A DNA stretch of 8,990 nucleotides, from NCBI GenBank assembly GCA_030640725.1, contig DAOWIV010000010.1:1-8990 (forward strand), written 5' to 3'. This stretch comes from Methanosarcinales archaeon (GTDB lineage: Archaea > Halobacteriota > Methanosarcinia > Methanosarcinales > Methanogasteraceae). The notes beneath the pieces were generated by a model, which made no database searches, was not told the origin of the DNA, and saw only the letters and a program-made list of their open reading frames with translations. Position numbers and translations under genes: made by a program. Shown piece by piece: positions 1 through 6,959 of this stretch. Every line of letters starts with the position of its first letter. Within the stretch, counting starts at the first letter, position 1.

Positions 1-2517
1 AGCATCGACTGGACGCCATCGTGCGAAGATTATCCGGTTATGCCAGGGTTCCCGCCGCAGTCACTCCCGCTCACGATAACAGCGACTGTTGACTGCAACT
101 GCAGTAGCTGTCCGAACTGTCCGGATGATGGGAGTTGCGGAAAGATAACTGAATCCGACGAGACGAATAACGCACTCTCAAAGGTTATTCCGGCTATCCA
201 GGATTACCCCGCCACAAACGGCGTCATCGGCGGAGTTGTGAACAATGGTTACATGAGCAAGAACTTCGACTGCGATACAACGGAAGAGCCGCTGACCACA
301 GAATTACCGGGCGGCCTAGAGTGTTTAGACCTTGCTGACGTTGATATGGCAATCAACATAAGTGGTGCGAAGATCAGCACCTTTGCTCCGCAGGTAACCG
401 ATACAAGGGTTCACCACATCGATCTGCCGGATGGTGCGGTGGTGGTGGGCGCGGGACTCTATGTGAACTGGTATGACCAAGGGGGGAACTACAAGACGTA
501 TCCAACCGGATGTCTGGCGAATCTGAGTGTGAACTTCGAGGGAACGGATCTCATGCCCGACGTGGTATACAATGACTCAAAGGCGTTTGGATACTACCAG
601 TCACCGAAGGGATGTTCTGGATTTGATGTGACCTCACTTGTGCGCGAATCTGGTGACTACACGGCGATTGTTAAGAACATCGAGCCTGCCGGAGGCAACA
701 ACACCACGCTGCTCGGCCAGGTGCTGGGCGTGTACTACATTGGTGCAGGTCATGGCTGCAGGGTTCAACTCTGGGTGCTGGGAGGAACTGACTACCTCAT
801 GGCAGCGGATGATACGCATGGCGGTGATAACTACTCTGTCTCGCCAGAGAGTGCCACAGCAACGGTAGCGTTTCCCGGCGAGATCGACCTGACCGATGTC
901 ATCGATGCAAAACTGATCACGTTCGTTGTACAGGGAATGGGACCTGGATCTGACCTGCTCTTCAATGACGAGGTCATCAAGACCGATGCATGGGACGCGT
1001 CCACAGAGGCGTATCCCGGAAGCAAGATCAATGTGGAGGAGGTCTCGGTTCTCTCGAAGCTGCTTTCAAGCGGAAACACCATGGGATTCCGTGACAACGG
1101 TAGCAACGGGATGCAGGCAGCCTGTGCAATCCTTGCGGTCAGACATGCACCTGCATCAGCTGCTCCGGATCTGGTTGTGGAGAGCGTTACTCCGAACTGT
1201 GACTATCTCTTCGGCAACGAGAGCAATGGGATATCCGCAACAATCACGAACAATGGCGCTGATTGTGAAGGATCGTTCAATGTCAGTTTCGTTCTCAGCG
1301 ATGGATTCAGCGCAACAGAATCGGTCGATGCATTGGCTTCAGGAAACAGTACTACAGTGAGCATCACCGATCCCACAATCAGGAATGCCGGGGATTCGGT
1401 GACAATAGAAGTGACTGCTGATTGCGATTCCGAGATTGCCGAGTCAGATGATGCCAACAATGTACTAACTTCTGATGTAACTGTTGCAAACAACGGCTAC
1501 AAAGGCAAGACCTACACCGGCGGCGAGAATATAACGACGTGGAAGACGTACGATCTCAACGGTGATCTGGTCTATTCGGCAGGTGACAGTTACTATCTGA
1601 GCATGAGTGACGATCGGCACTGGACAACATACGACGTTTGCTGGACTGCGGATGATCTCTCCGTTCCGGCTACTGCAACCGTTGCAGAGGTAAGATTGTA
1701 TGCACCCTACACATGGGATAAGGCGGGCGTGATGCCTGATGAAGTCAGCATGAGCTTCAACGGGGTTGCTCAAACCCGGGATGCGCACTACTGTGATGAG
1801 AAGATGCACGGCACCAGTTACCCATACGGAATGCTCGTATACAATGTAACAGATGACTTCAACGCAGGTGGCAACACCGCAAATCTCACCAACTCGCATT
1901 CTGGCGGTGGCAATGTATCCATGCGCGGCATGATGCTGGTTGTGGTGTATGAAGATGAAAGCGAACCACGGCGCCAGATAGCTCTCAACGAGGAGTTTGA
2001 CCTGCTCTGCGGCAAATCATCCAAATGCACAACACCAGAGGAAGCGACCGCGTGGGCGCCAATTACCGGACTTACAATCGATCCGTCAACTGTGGCAAGT
2101 GCCAGATTGATAACTTATGCTCCCGGCGCAGATCCGACCGAAGGAGAACTGATCTTCAACGGACAGGTCTGGACTGATGAGTGGAACGACAACGGGCTCC
2201 ACCAGATCGGGATCAGCGATCGAGTTGTAACCGCTCATCTGAAGTCAACCGGCAATGTCGTGGGATTCCAGAGCAGCGCCGATTATATGGAAGCAAGCAA
2301 TGCGATCCTTATATTGGAGGAAGGCGATCCATGGATAGATTCTGATTCTGATGGTGTACCGGATTGCTGGGATCTTGAAGAGGACACGCCTTCTGGTTAT
2401 CTCACAGATTCAGACGGTGTAGGGTATCGAATCGGCGATGTAAACCGGGATGGTAAACTTACGAGCGCAGATGCGCTCATGATCTTGCAGGCGATAGTTG
2501 AGAACATCGAGCTATAG
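1..2517 (+). CDS. Secreted/surface DUF3344-CARDB protein with C-terminal dockerin-like module (5' partial)
   Basis: The frame is open to the left edge (first codons read SIDWTPSCEDYPV), so the start and any signal peptide lie outside the window; the Met at 40 is internal. Residues are numbered from that Met. Order: tail of a CARDB domain ending in ESDETNN (1-50); a DUF3344 domain starting near NNGYMSK (about 66-370); a second CARDB starting PDLVVESV and ending ESDDANN (about 375-475); a second DUF3344 starting NNGYKGK (about 484-760); a DSDSDGVPD calcium-loop segment (763-775); and a dockerin-type F-hand, GDVNRDGKLTSADALMILQ (799 on), with D800, N802, D804 and D811 in ligand positions. CARDB domains are adhesion-type beta-sandwiches, and DUF3344 is common in extracellular proteins of methanogens and relatives. 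Only one clear dockerin repeat is present, where classical type I dockerins have two. Extracellular location and cohesin docking are inferred. Acidic, Asn/Thr-rich composition fits an exported protein. Confidence 0.9.
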   Translation, partial: SIDWTPSCEDYPVMPGFPPQSLPLTITATVDCNCSSCPNCPDDGSCGKITESDETNNALSKVIPAIQDYPATNGVIGGVVNNGYMSKNFDCDTTEEPLTTELPGGLECLDLADVDMAINISGAKISTFAPQVTDTRVHHIDLPDGAVVVGAGLYVNWYDQGGNYKTYPTGCLANLSVNFEGTDLMPDVVYNDSKAFGYYQSPKGCSGFDVTSLVRESGDYTAIVKNIEPAGGNNTTLLGQVLGVYYIGAGHGCRVQLWVLGGTDYLMAADDTHGGDNYSVSPESATATVAFPGEIDLTDVIDAKLITFVVQGMGPGSDLLFNDEVIKTDAWDASTEAYPGSKINVEEVSVLSKLLSSGNTMGFRDNGSNGMQAACAILAVRHAPASAAPDLVVESVTPNCDYLFGNESNGISATITNNGADCEGSFNVSFVLSDGFSATESVDALASGNSTTVSITDPTIRNAGDSVTIEVTADCDSEIAESDDANNVLTSDVTVANNGYKGKTYTGGENITTWKTYDLNGDLVYSAGDSYYLSMSDDRHWTTYDVCWTADDLSVPATATVAEVRLYAPYTWDKAGVMPDEVSMSFNGVAQTRDAHYCDEKMHGTSYPYGMLVYNVTDDFNAGGNTANLTNSHSGGGNVSMRGMMLVVVYEDESEPRRQIALNEEFDLLCGKSSKCTTPEEATAWAPITGLTIDPSTVASARLITYAPGADPTEGELIFNGQVWTDEWNDNGLHQIGISDRVVTAHLKSTGNVVGFQSSADYMEASNAILILEEGDPWIDSDSDGVPDCWDLEEDTPSGYLTDSDGVGYRIGDVNRDGKLTSADALMILQAIVENIEL

Positions 2518-2540
2518 AACGCTCGATGATCCTTTTTTTT
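2505..2540 (+). terminator. Intrinsic-type terminator of the DUF3344/dockerin gene
   Basis: CATCGAGC (2505-2512) and GCTCGATG (2521-2528) are perfect 8-bp inverted repeats around an 8-nt loop, followed after ATCC by eight T residues (2533-2540). The left arm is the end of the coding sequence and the stop codon (2515-2517) sits in the loop. A stem plus an oligo-T tract fits archaeal transcription termination, in which the T tract is the main signal. Termination itself is inferred. Confidence 0.7.
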
Positions 2541-2700
2541 GGCTCTCCGCTGTTTTGTATGGGTATTGCAATATCACTAATATCAACTGAAGTAGATTAC
2601 AGGAAAGACGTATCGAGTGCAGAGCGTTCGCCGTTATCGAAATGTTCAAGATTTCATCACCATGATGCATATTCTATAGGATATTTTAATCCCATCCGCC

Positions 2701-2730
2701 CATATAAAATAGCGAAGAGTCCTTTATGTA
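2701..2730 (+). promoter_or_regulatory. Candidate larC promoter (two TATA options)
   Basis: Two archaeal TATA-like elements precede the larC ATG at 2754. CATATAAAAT (2701-2710) would place the start of transcription near 2731 and give a leader of about 22 nt. TTTATGTA (2723-2730), centred about 27 bp before the ATG, would give a leaderless mRNA. No Shine-Dalgarno motif is seen before the ATG (the sequence is AATCACCT), which favours the leaderless option. The rest of 2541-2700 holds nothing gene-like; the only structure noted is a 14-nt near-palindrome at 2562-2575. Confidence 0.45.
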
Positions 2731-2753
2731 CCGCCTGCACACAATAATCACCT

Positions 2754-3998
2754 ATGACCAGCCTGATCTTCGATCCGTTCATGGGCGCATCCGGCGACAT
2801 GATTATCGCCGCCTTGATCGATCTCGGCGCAGATCAAGCGCACATCAAGGAGATCATGGAATCTGCGGCACCAGTTTCCGTGACGATCGGTAGAACGGTA
2901 AAGAATGGGATCGCAGCAACCAGCGTATCGGTTACGCCTGATGATTCGACGGTTCGCACATATCCTGATATCGTGGCTGGTATCAGGGCGTCAGAACTGC
3001 CAGATCAGATCATCGAGGATACAATCGCGGTTTTTGACCGTATCGCATCCGCAGAATCCACCATCCACAACGTATCAAAGGATATACTTCATTTTCATGA
3101 AATCGGGCAGGCTGATGCCATAGCAGACGTGGTCGGGGCGTCGGTTGCGATCCATGATCTCGCCCCGGGCGCGATCTTCTGCAGACCGATTGTGACTGGC
3201 ACCGGGTATGTGGAGACCGCTCATGGGACGCTCACGGTGCCAGCGCCCGCGACGCTTGAGATACTCTGCGGCTCCGGGTTGTTGTGGAGCTACGGGGGCA
3301 TCGAACACGAATTGCTGACGCCGACTGGCGCCGCGATTCTTGCGCATCTGACATGCCCTGCCCCGGACCCCGACCAAGACCCCGCCACCTACGTGAACGC
3401 GGTCCCTGGGTCCGGGCGCTCTGCAATCCGTACAGGGTACGGTGCTGGAAAGGCGGATCTAAAGATTCCAAACGTTTTGCGTGTTATTCTATGCGAGAAC
3501 GAACACGACGATGCCGGACTTCTGCGGGACGACATCGCGGTGCTCGAAACATCGGTCGATGACGTGACCGGGGAGGTGCTTGGCAGCCTGATTGAGGAAC
3601 TAATCGCGATGGGGGCGCATGACGCAATTGTAATCCCCGCAACGATGAAAAAGGGGCGGAGCGGGCATTTGATCCAGGTGATCGCAAAATCAAGCGATTC
3701 CGCACGGATTGCGCGTCGGATCATCGAGGAGACTGGTTCACTTGGTGTGCGCATATCACCAACCAGGCATAGATTGATCGCAAATCGGAGAATCTCGGCG
3801 ATCAATATTGAGATCGGCGGCAGCAAGTATGTGGCTGCGATCAAGATCGCGACCGACGATTCCGGCAATGTCCTGAACATATCCGCTGAATTTGAGGATG
3901 CAAAGAGGGTTGCACACCTCACAGGCGTTCCGGTGCGGGAAGTGATGCGCAGAATCGTGGATCAGGCATGGAAACGCGATTTTCCCGGAATTTTCTGA
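2754..3998 (+). CDS. larC: LarC, NPN cofactor nickel-insertion protein (DUF111 family)
   Basis: Predicted 414-aa pyridinium-3,5-bisthiocarboxylate mononucleotide nickel insertion protein. In the known pathway LarC uses CTP and places nickel in the organic precursor to give the NPN pincer cofactor of lactate racemase-type enzymes; it acts in the cytoplasm. The N-terminus MTSLIFDPFMGASGDM is the family's xDxFxGxSGDM start, so the ATG at 2754 is well supported. HFHEIGQADAIADVVG (H113-G128) is the family signature, EHELLTPTG (184-192) is the conserved HExxTPTG segment, and ETSVDDVTGEVLG (265 on) with MKKGRSG (298 on) marks the C-terminal domain. Length is normal. Both halves are in one frame, unlike the lactobacillar larC1/larC2, which are joined by frameshifting. 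larA, larB and larE are not in the window, so the client enzyme is unknown. Family membership is sure; the exact role in this organism is inferred. Confidence 0.92.
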   Translation: MTSLIFDPFMGASGDMIIAALIDLGADQAHIKEIMESAAPVSVTIGRTVKNGIAATSVSVTPDDSTVRTYPDIVAGIRASELPDQIIEDTIAVFDRIASAESTIHNVSKDILHFHEIGQADAIADVVGASVAIHDLAPGAIFCRPIVTGTGYVETAHGTLTVPAPATLEILCGSGLLWSYGGIEHELLTPTGAAILAHLTCPAPDPDQDPATYVNAVPGSGRSAIRTGYGAGKADLKIPNVLRVILCENEHDDAGLLRDDIAVLETSVDDVTGEVLGSLIEELIAMGAHDAIVIPATMKKGRSGHLIQVIAKSSDSARIARRIIEETGSLGVRISPTRHRLIANRRISAINIEIGGSKYVAAIKIATDDSGNVLNISAEFEDAKRVAHLTGVPVREVMRRIVDQAWKRDFPGIF

Positions 3999-4006
3999 GA
4001 TTTGAG

Positions 4007-4034
4007 GATCTGACAGAGAATTGCCTGTCGGATC
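4007..4034 (+). other. Dyad/stem-loop between larC and scpA
   Basis: GATCTGACAG (4007-4016) and CTGTCGGATC (4025-4034) form a 10-bp stem with one G-U pair and an 8-nt loop, starting 9 nt after the larC stop. No T tract follows, so it is a weak terminator candidate. The right arm ends 2 nt before a TATA-like element, so as DNA it could be an operator for scpA. The structure is directly visible; its role is inferred. Confidence 0.5.
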
Positions 4035-4035
4035 G

Positions 4036-4071
4036 TTCATATACCCTTGTCGCAACATCAACATTTACATC
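4036..4071 (+). promoter_or_regulatory. Candidate internal promoter for the scpA cluster
   Basis: TTCATATA (4036-4043) would start transcription near 4067 and give a leader of about 29 nt to the ATG at 4096. TTTACATC (4064-4071), centred about 28 bp before that ATG, would give a leaderless message. There is no SD motif before 4096. Either reading places transcription start inside the N-terminal extension of the longest scpA ORF, which supports the shorter start. Confidence 0.35.
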
Positions 4072-4095
4072 CGACGCCCTCCAGATATATCACCA

Positions 4096-4764
4096 ATGCC
4101 TGAGATGCCGTCCGACGATCCGGTTGAGATTCTGGTGCGCCTTGCAAAGGACCGCGAGATTGACCCGTGGAATATCGATATCATCGAGGTTACAGACAAG
4201 TTCCTGCAGTATCTCGAGAAACAGCAGTTTGATCTGAGTTATTTTGGGCGAACACTCCATTACGCTGCGATCCTCCTCCGGATGAAGGCTAACGCCGCAA
4301 TAGAGGATGAAGAGCAGACCGAAGAAGAAATAGAGGAGTTGGATCACTTTGATGTCGAGGAGTATCCGATACCAGAACCGCAGATACGCAGGCGGTCAAA
4401 ACGACCGGTGACGCTCGACGAGCTTATTTCCGAGCTGAAAAAGGCGGAAAAAGTCGAATTGCAGAGAAAGACGCGAGAGAAAGTGAAGGAAGAGAAACCA
4501 GTGATTACGACCGAAGATATTCTCAAAATTGCGCACGAAGAGAATATTGAACAGACGATCGCGGAGGTGCAGATGGTTTTACACGAAAAATTTAAGCACA
4601 GCGACGTTGTGGCGTTGGGCGAGTTGCTGGATCCGGATACCGACTCGATTCTCACATACATATCGCTGCTGTTCATGGCGACCAGAAAGCAGATATGGCT
4701 GGAGCAGCCAGAGTTGTTCGGCGAACTGTATATCAGGGCGCAGGAAGGTGTTTCGGATGTATGA
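4096..4764 (+). CDS. scpA: ScpA, kleisin subunit of SMC condensin
   Basis: Predicted 222-aa segregation and condensation protein A, the kleisin that bridges SMC heads and recruits ScpB to compact and segregate the chromosome. The N-terminal kleisin motif DDPVEILVRLAKDREIDPWNIDIIEVTDKFLQ lies just after the chosen start, as is usual in archaeal ScpA. A charged, Glu/Lys-rich linker follows (about 75-165). The C-terminal winged-helix region (about 165-222), including VVALGELLDPDTDSILTYISLLFMA, contacts the SMC head in the family. The ORF opens at 4021, but its extra 25 residues (MPVGSFIYPCRNINIYIRRP) are unlike ScpA and span candidate promoter DNA, so 4096 is preferred; an ATG at 4105 is also possible. 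No smc or scpB is in the window, unlike the common smc-scpA arrangement. The end overlaps the next gene by 8 nt. Confidence 0.88.
   Translation: MPEMPSDDPVEILVRLAKDREIDPWNIDIIEVTDKFLQYLEKQQFDLSYFGRTLHYAAILLRMKANAAIEDEEQTEEEIEELDHFDVEEYPIPEPQIRRRSKRPVTLDELISELKKAEKVELQRKTREKVKEEKPVITTEDILKIAHEENIEQTIAEVQMVLHEKFKHSDVVALGELLDPDTDSILTYISLLFMATRKQIWLEQPELFGELYIRAQEGVSDV
4743..4750 (+). promoter_or_regulatory. Shine-Dalgarno for the flavoprotein gene
   Basis: GGAAGGTG lies inside the end of scpA, 6 nt before the ATG at 4757, and closely matches the archaeal SD GGAGGTG. It fixes the start of the oxidoreductase, although that frame stays open far upstream to an ATG at 4529. Confidence 0.7.
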
Positions 4765-6133
4765 TGCAATCGTGGTCGGAGCCGGCATAAGCGGGCTGTT
4801 ATCGGCGCTCGCACTTGGAAAGCATGGGAAGAACGTGCTGGTTCTCGAAAAGAGCGGACACGTTGGTGGAAATTGTAACAGTTACTGTGTTGATGGTTTT
4901 TGGGTTGATACAGGACCCCACGCGATCACTCACCTACACAAGGGACCGCTCCGTACATTGATGGATGAATATTTCGATTATATCCCGGCGTTTGTTGATT
5001 ACGGCACCTATTATGTCCGCACACCTGCCGGCATCCGTTCGATACCGTCGAACCTGCGCGAGTTTGTGACGTTTGACGTGCTCCCGCGAAAAGATCGCCT
5101 GATGCTGTCTCAGGCGCTGACAAAAGCATTAACCCTCTCCACATTTGGTATCGATACGTCAAAGATGTCCATATATTCCTGCATGCCGCGTCATCTGTCC
5201 AAAACGACTTATGATTTTGTTGACACGATCGCATATTTCCTTTCAGGGAAATCCATGAAAGAGACCTCCGTTTACCGCGTTCTCTACGGCAGCAGTTTTG
5301 TGCGGGACAGCGCGATGTATGAAACCGCGGACCAGCCGATAGCAGACCAGCTGGCAGAGCAGATAACAAATATAACTGGTATTCGTAGGTTAATCACCAA
5401 TAAAACTGCTCATGCACAGGCATATCCAAGAGGCGGTCTTAAAGTGCTGCTCAACTCTGTGCTGCATTCACTCCCCGATAATGTCGAGATCAGGACGAAT
5501 ACGTGCGTTGAACGCATTCTGTCCGAAGATGGGGTCGTATGCGGCGTATCCACGGATGATGAGTCTTATGACGCAGAGATCGTTATCCATTCCGGGTTTG
5601 CGAAGGATCTTCCAGTGCTCCTCGGAGATCTCCCGCCTGGGTATCTGCAGGACCTCGGACGGATCGATCAGGCACTAAGTATGTGTATCTGGCTTGGACT
5701 CTCGCAACAGATGAAGGAATTCGATTATACTGGTTCTGAGATATGGTTTCAGGAAAAAGCGTACTGGGCAATGCCAATAAGCAATTATTCGTCCACGATC
5801 GCTCCGAAAGGTAAGCAACTCGTAGGATTCATGTTTGTTGTGGAGGACTCGGTGAAACGCGAGAAAAAAAGGGCATGGGAGACCCTGCATCAGGCATTTC
5901 CCAACATCGAAAAATACATCGAGATGACTCATTATCAAGTTACAACCCCTGAGAAGGCTGCTGTGAGCATCAACGGCTACATCCCTGATGTCAGGACTCC
6001 TCTGAAGAACCTGTACCTCGTCGGGACCGATGCCGCTGCCGAGAGCATGGGCATCACGAGAGCAGCCTATTCTGTGATCGATCTGATCAAATGCATGAAA
6101 GAAGATGGTTATCTGAGGTCAGGCAGACCATGA
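4757..6133 (+). CDS. FAD-dependent oxidoreductase, phytoene-desaturase/amine-oxidase type
   Basis: Predicted 458-aa cytoplasmic flavoprotein. The N-terminus MYDAIVVGAGISGLLSALAL has the dinucleotide-binding GxGxxG (G8, G10, G13), E31 ends the second strand and would bind the FAD ribose, and GHVGGNC (34-40) is the usual GG motif. YPRGGLKVLL (about 222) and GVVCGVSTDDESYDAEIVIHSG (about 254-276) match the CrtI/CrtISO-like fold. The C-terminal NLYLVGTDAAAESMGITRAAYS (about 417 on) is the second FAD-contact segment. It is slightly shorter than typical CrtI desaturases (about 490-510 aa). The substrate cannot be read from sequence; an isoprenoid or other lipid is one possibility for the superfamily. 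The start overlaps scpA by 8 nt, and the TGA stop is embedded in the ATGA start of the next gene, so translation of all three genes is probably coupled. No transmembrane segment is evident. Confidence 0.85.
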   Translation: MYDAIVVGAGISGLLSALALGKHGKNVLVLEKSGHVGGNCNSYCVDGFWVDTGPHAITHLHKGPLRTLMDEYFDYIPAFVDYGTYYVRTPAGIRSIPSNLREFVTFDVLPRKDRLMLSQALTKALTLSTFGIDTSKMSIYSCMPRHLSKTTYDFVDTIAYFLSGKSMKETSVYRVLYGSSFVRDSAMYETADQPIADQLAEQITNITGIRRLITNKTAHAQAYPRGGLKVLLNSVLHSLPDNVEIRTNTCVERILSEDGVVCGVSTDDESYDAEIVIHSGFAKDLPVLLGDLPPGYLQDLGRIDQALSMCIWLGLSQQMKEFDYTGSEIWFQEKAYWAMPISNYSSTIAPKGKQLVGFMFVVEDSVKREKKRAWETLHQAFPNIEKYIEMTHYQVTTPEKAAVSINGYIPDVRTPLKNLYLVGTDAAAESMGITRAAYSVIDLIKCMKEDGYLRSGRP

Positions 6134-6903
6134 CTCCGGCAAACCGCGCCATAAACCGGTCTGCAAACCGGCCAATCATATTCGCGATATCGAGAATCGA
6201 GAATATGATGTATCAGGTGACATTCGATCCTGCTCTGCAGAAAGGCTTGATTGCAGCCAATGTTTCCGTCATAGATGAGGCTGATCTCGATGACGTGCTA
6301 TTCATCTTCAGGAGAGTGATGGGGGGTGGACTTGCGGTCGGATCGTACATCAAAGTGATCAGAGATCCTTCCTCGATCGGGCAAATCGTCTTTAACGACC
6401 GCGAATGTGCAATCGTGACGCCGTGCAGCATCACAATCGATAGCGTCCTGCTCAAAAGCGGGATTCCGGTGCGACCCGTATTCGGAGGTATCGTGCAGAT
6501 CGAGAATGGGGTTCCTGTACGCTTTACTGACATTTTGACTTACGAGAGCACCACGATTGATCCGATCGACGTGCTCATGTCGCAGGACCTGACATCGGTA
6601 ACCGACGTCATCGCAACAGGATCCGGAAAGATCCTTGCAAACATGAGGATTGTACCTATGCATGCACGGGAACGAGTCGAAGATGCGCTCGACACGTTGA
6701 AGTCGGCTAACTTTGACAGCATCCTATGGGTGAGTGAGCCAAACACCGATGTGCTCGGCGTTCCGATCGAGCGCGACCACGTCGGCATCGTTGCAATCGG
6801 CGGGACAAATCCAATGGCGGCGGTGCAGGAGCAGGGCATACCGATCCGCACCCACGCGTTCTCAGAACTGGTCGATGTCGGTGAGATGGAGACTATTATA
6901 TAA
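6130..6903 (+). CDS. NRD (DUF128) protein, NrpR-like without DNA-binding domain
   Basis: Predicted 257-aa protein consisting of essentially one NRD domain, the 2-oxoglutarate-responsive regulatory domain of the archaeal nitrogen repressor NrpR. Family segments: YQVTFDPALQKGLIAANVSVID (from about 28), TPCSITIDSVLLKSGIPVRPVFGGIV (about 97-122), VPVRFTDILTYESTTIDPIDVL (about 128-149), ATGSGKILANMRIVP, and VGIVAIGGTNPMAAVQEQGIPIRTHAFSELVD near the end. The N-terminal winged helix found in full NrpR is absent. In Methanosarcina the repressor is divided between an HTH-bearing NrpRI and an NRD-only NrpRII, so this may be NrpRII-like. The start at 6130 gives an ATGA overlap with the flavoprotein stop and has GAGGT at 6115-6119. 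The frame is open to 6091, and ATG 6205 (MMYQVTFDP) would begin exactly at the domain. Whether it senses nitrogen status or has another role is not visible. Confidence 0.82.
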   Translation: MTPANRAINRSANRPIIFAISRIENMMYQVTFDPALQKGLIAANVSVIDEADLDDVLFIFRRVMGGGLAVGSYIKVIRDPSSIGQIVFNDRECAIVTPCSITIDSVLLKSGIPVRPVFGGIVQIENGVPVRFTDILTYESTTIDPIDVLMSQDLTSVTDVIATGSGKILANMRIVPMHARERVEDALDTLKSANFDSILWVSEPNTDVLGVPIERDHVGIVAIGGTNPMAAVQEQGIPIRTHAFSELVDVGEMETII

Positions 6904-6906
6904 ACA

Positions 6907-6959
6907 TAAGGGACTGGGCACAAAGTAACCTGACCCTGTTATTTTGTGACAGTCCTTTA
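6907..6959. terminator. Long imperfect hairpin between convergent genes (bidirectional terminator candidate)
   Basis: 6907-6916 pairs with 6950-6959 (10 bp, one G-U) and 6919-6929 pairs with 6938-6948 (11 bp, one G-U), with a small internal loop and an 8-nt apical loop at 6930-6937. It fills the whole gap between the NRD stop (6901-6903) and the radical SAM stop (complement of 6957-6959). There is only a short ATTTT run and no long T tract. Its position suits termination from both sides. The arms (GGACTGTCACAAAATAAC-like) also resemble insertion-element terminal repeats, so a tiny palindromic element is an alternative. Confidence 0.6.

Noticed and set aside
2541..2700. C/D box guide RNA upstream of larC (ATGATGC near 2663, CTGA near 2588)
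   Set aside because: The boxes are in the wrong order and the C box is imperfect.
2526..2747. 73-codon ORF between the terminator and larC
   Set aside because: It begins inside the terminator T tract, has no SD or family motif, and overlaps the larC promoter elements.
2746..2753. AATCACCT before larC as a ribosome binding site
   Set aside because: It has the same sense as the 16S rRNA 3' tail (ATCACCT), not its complement, so it cannot pair as an SD.
3389..3922. 177-codon ORF on the - strand inside larC
   Set aside because: It is antisense to a well-supported larC, low in complexity (Ser/Arg/Ile-rich) and has no motif.
4021..4095. Longer scpA start at ATG 4021
   Set aside because: The extra 25 residues are unlike ScpA and include candidate promoter DNA; the kleisin motif starts just after 4096.
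4529..4756. Longer oxidoreductase start within scpA
   Set aside because: The added 76 residues are an Arg/Cys-rich shadow of scpA; a good SD precedes ATG 4757, where the FAD fold begins.
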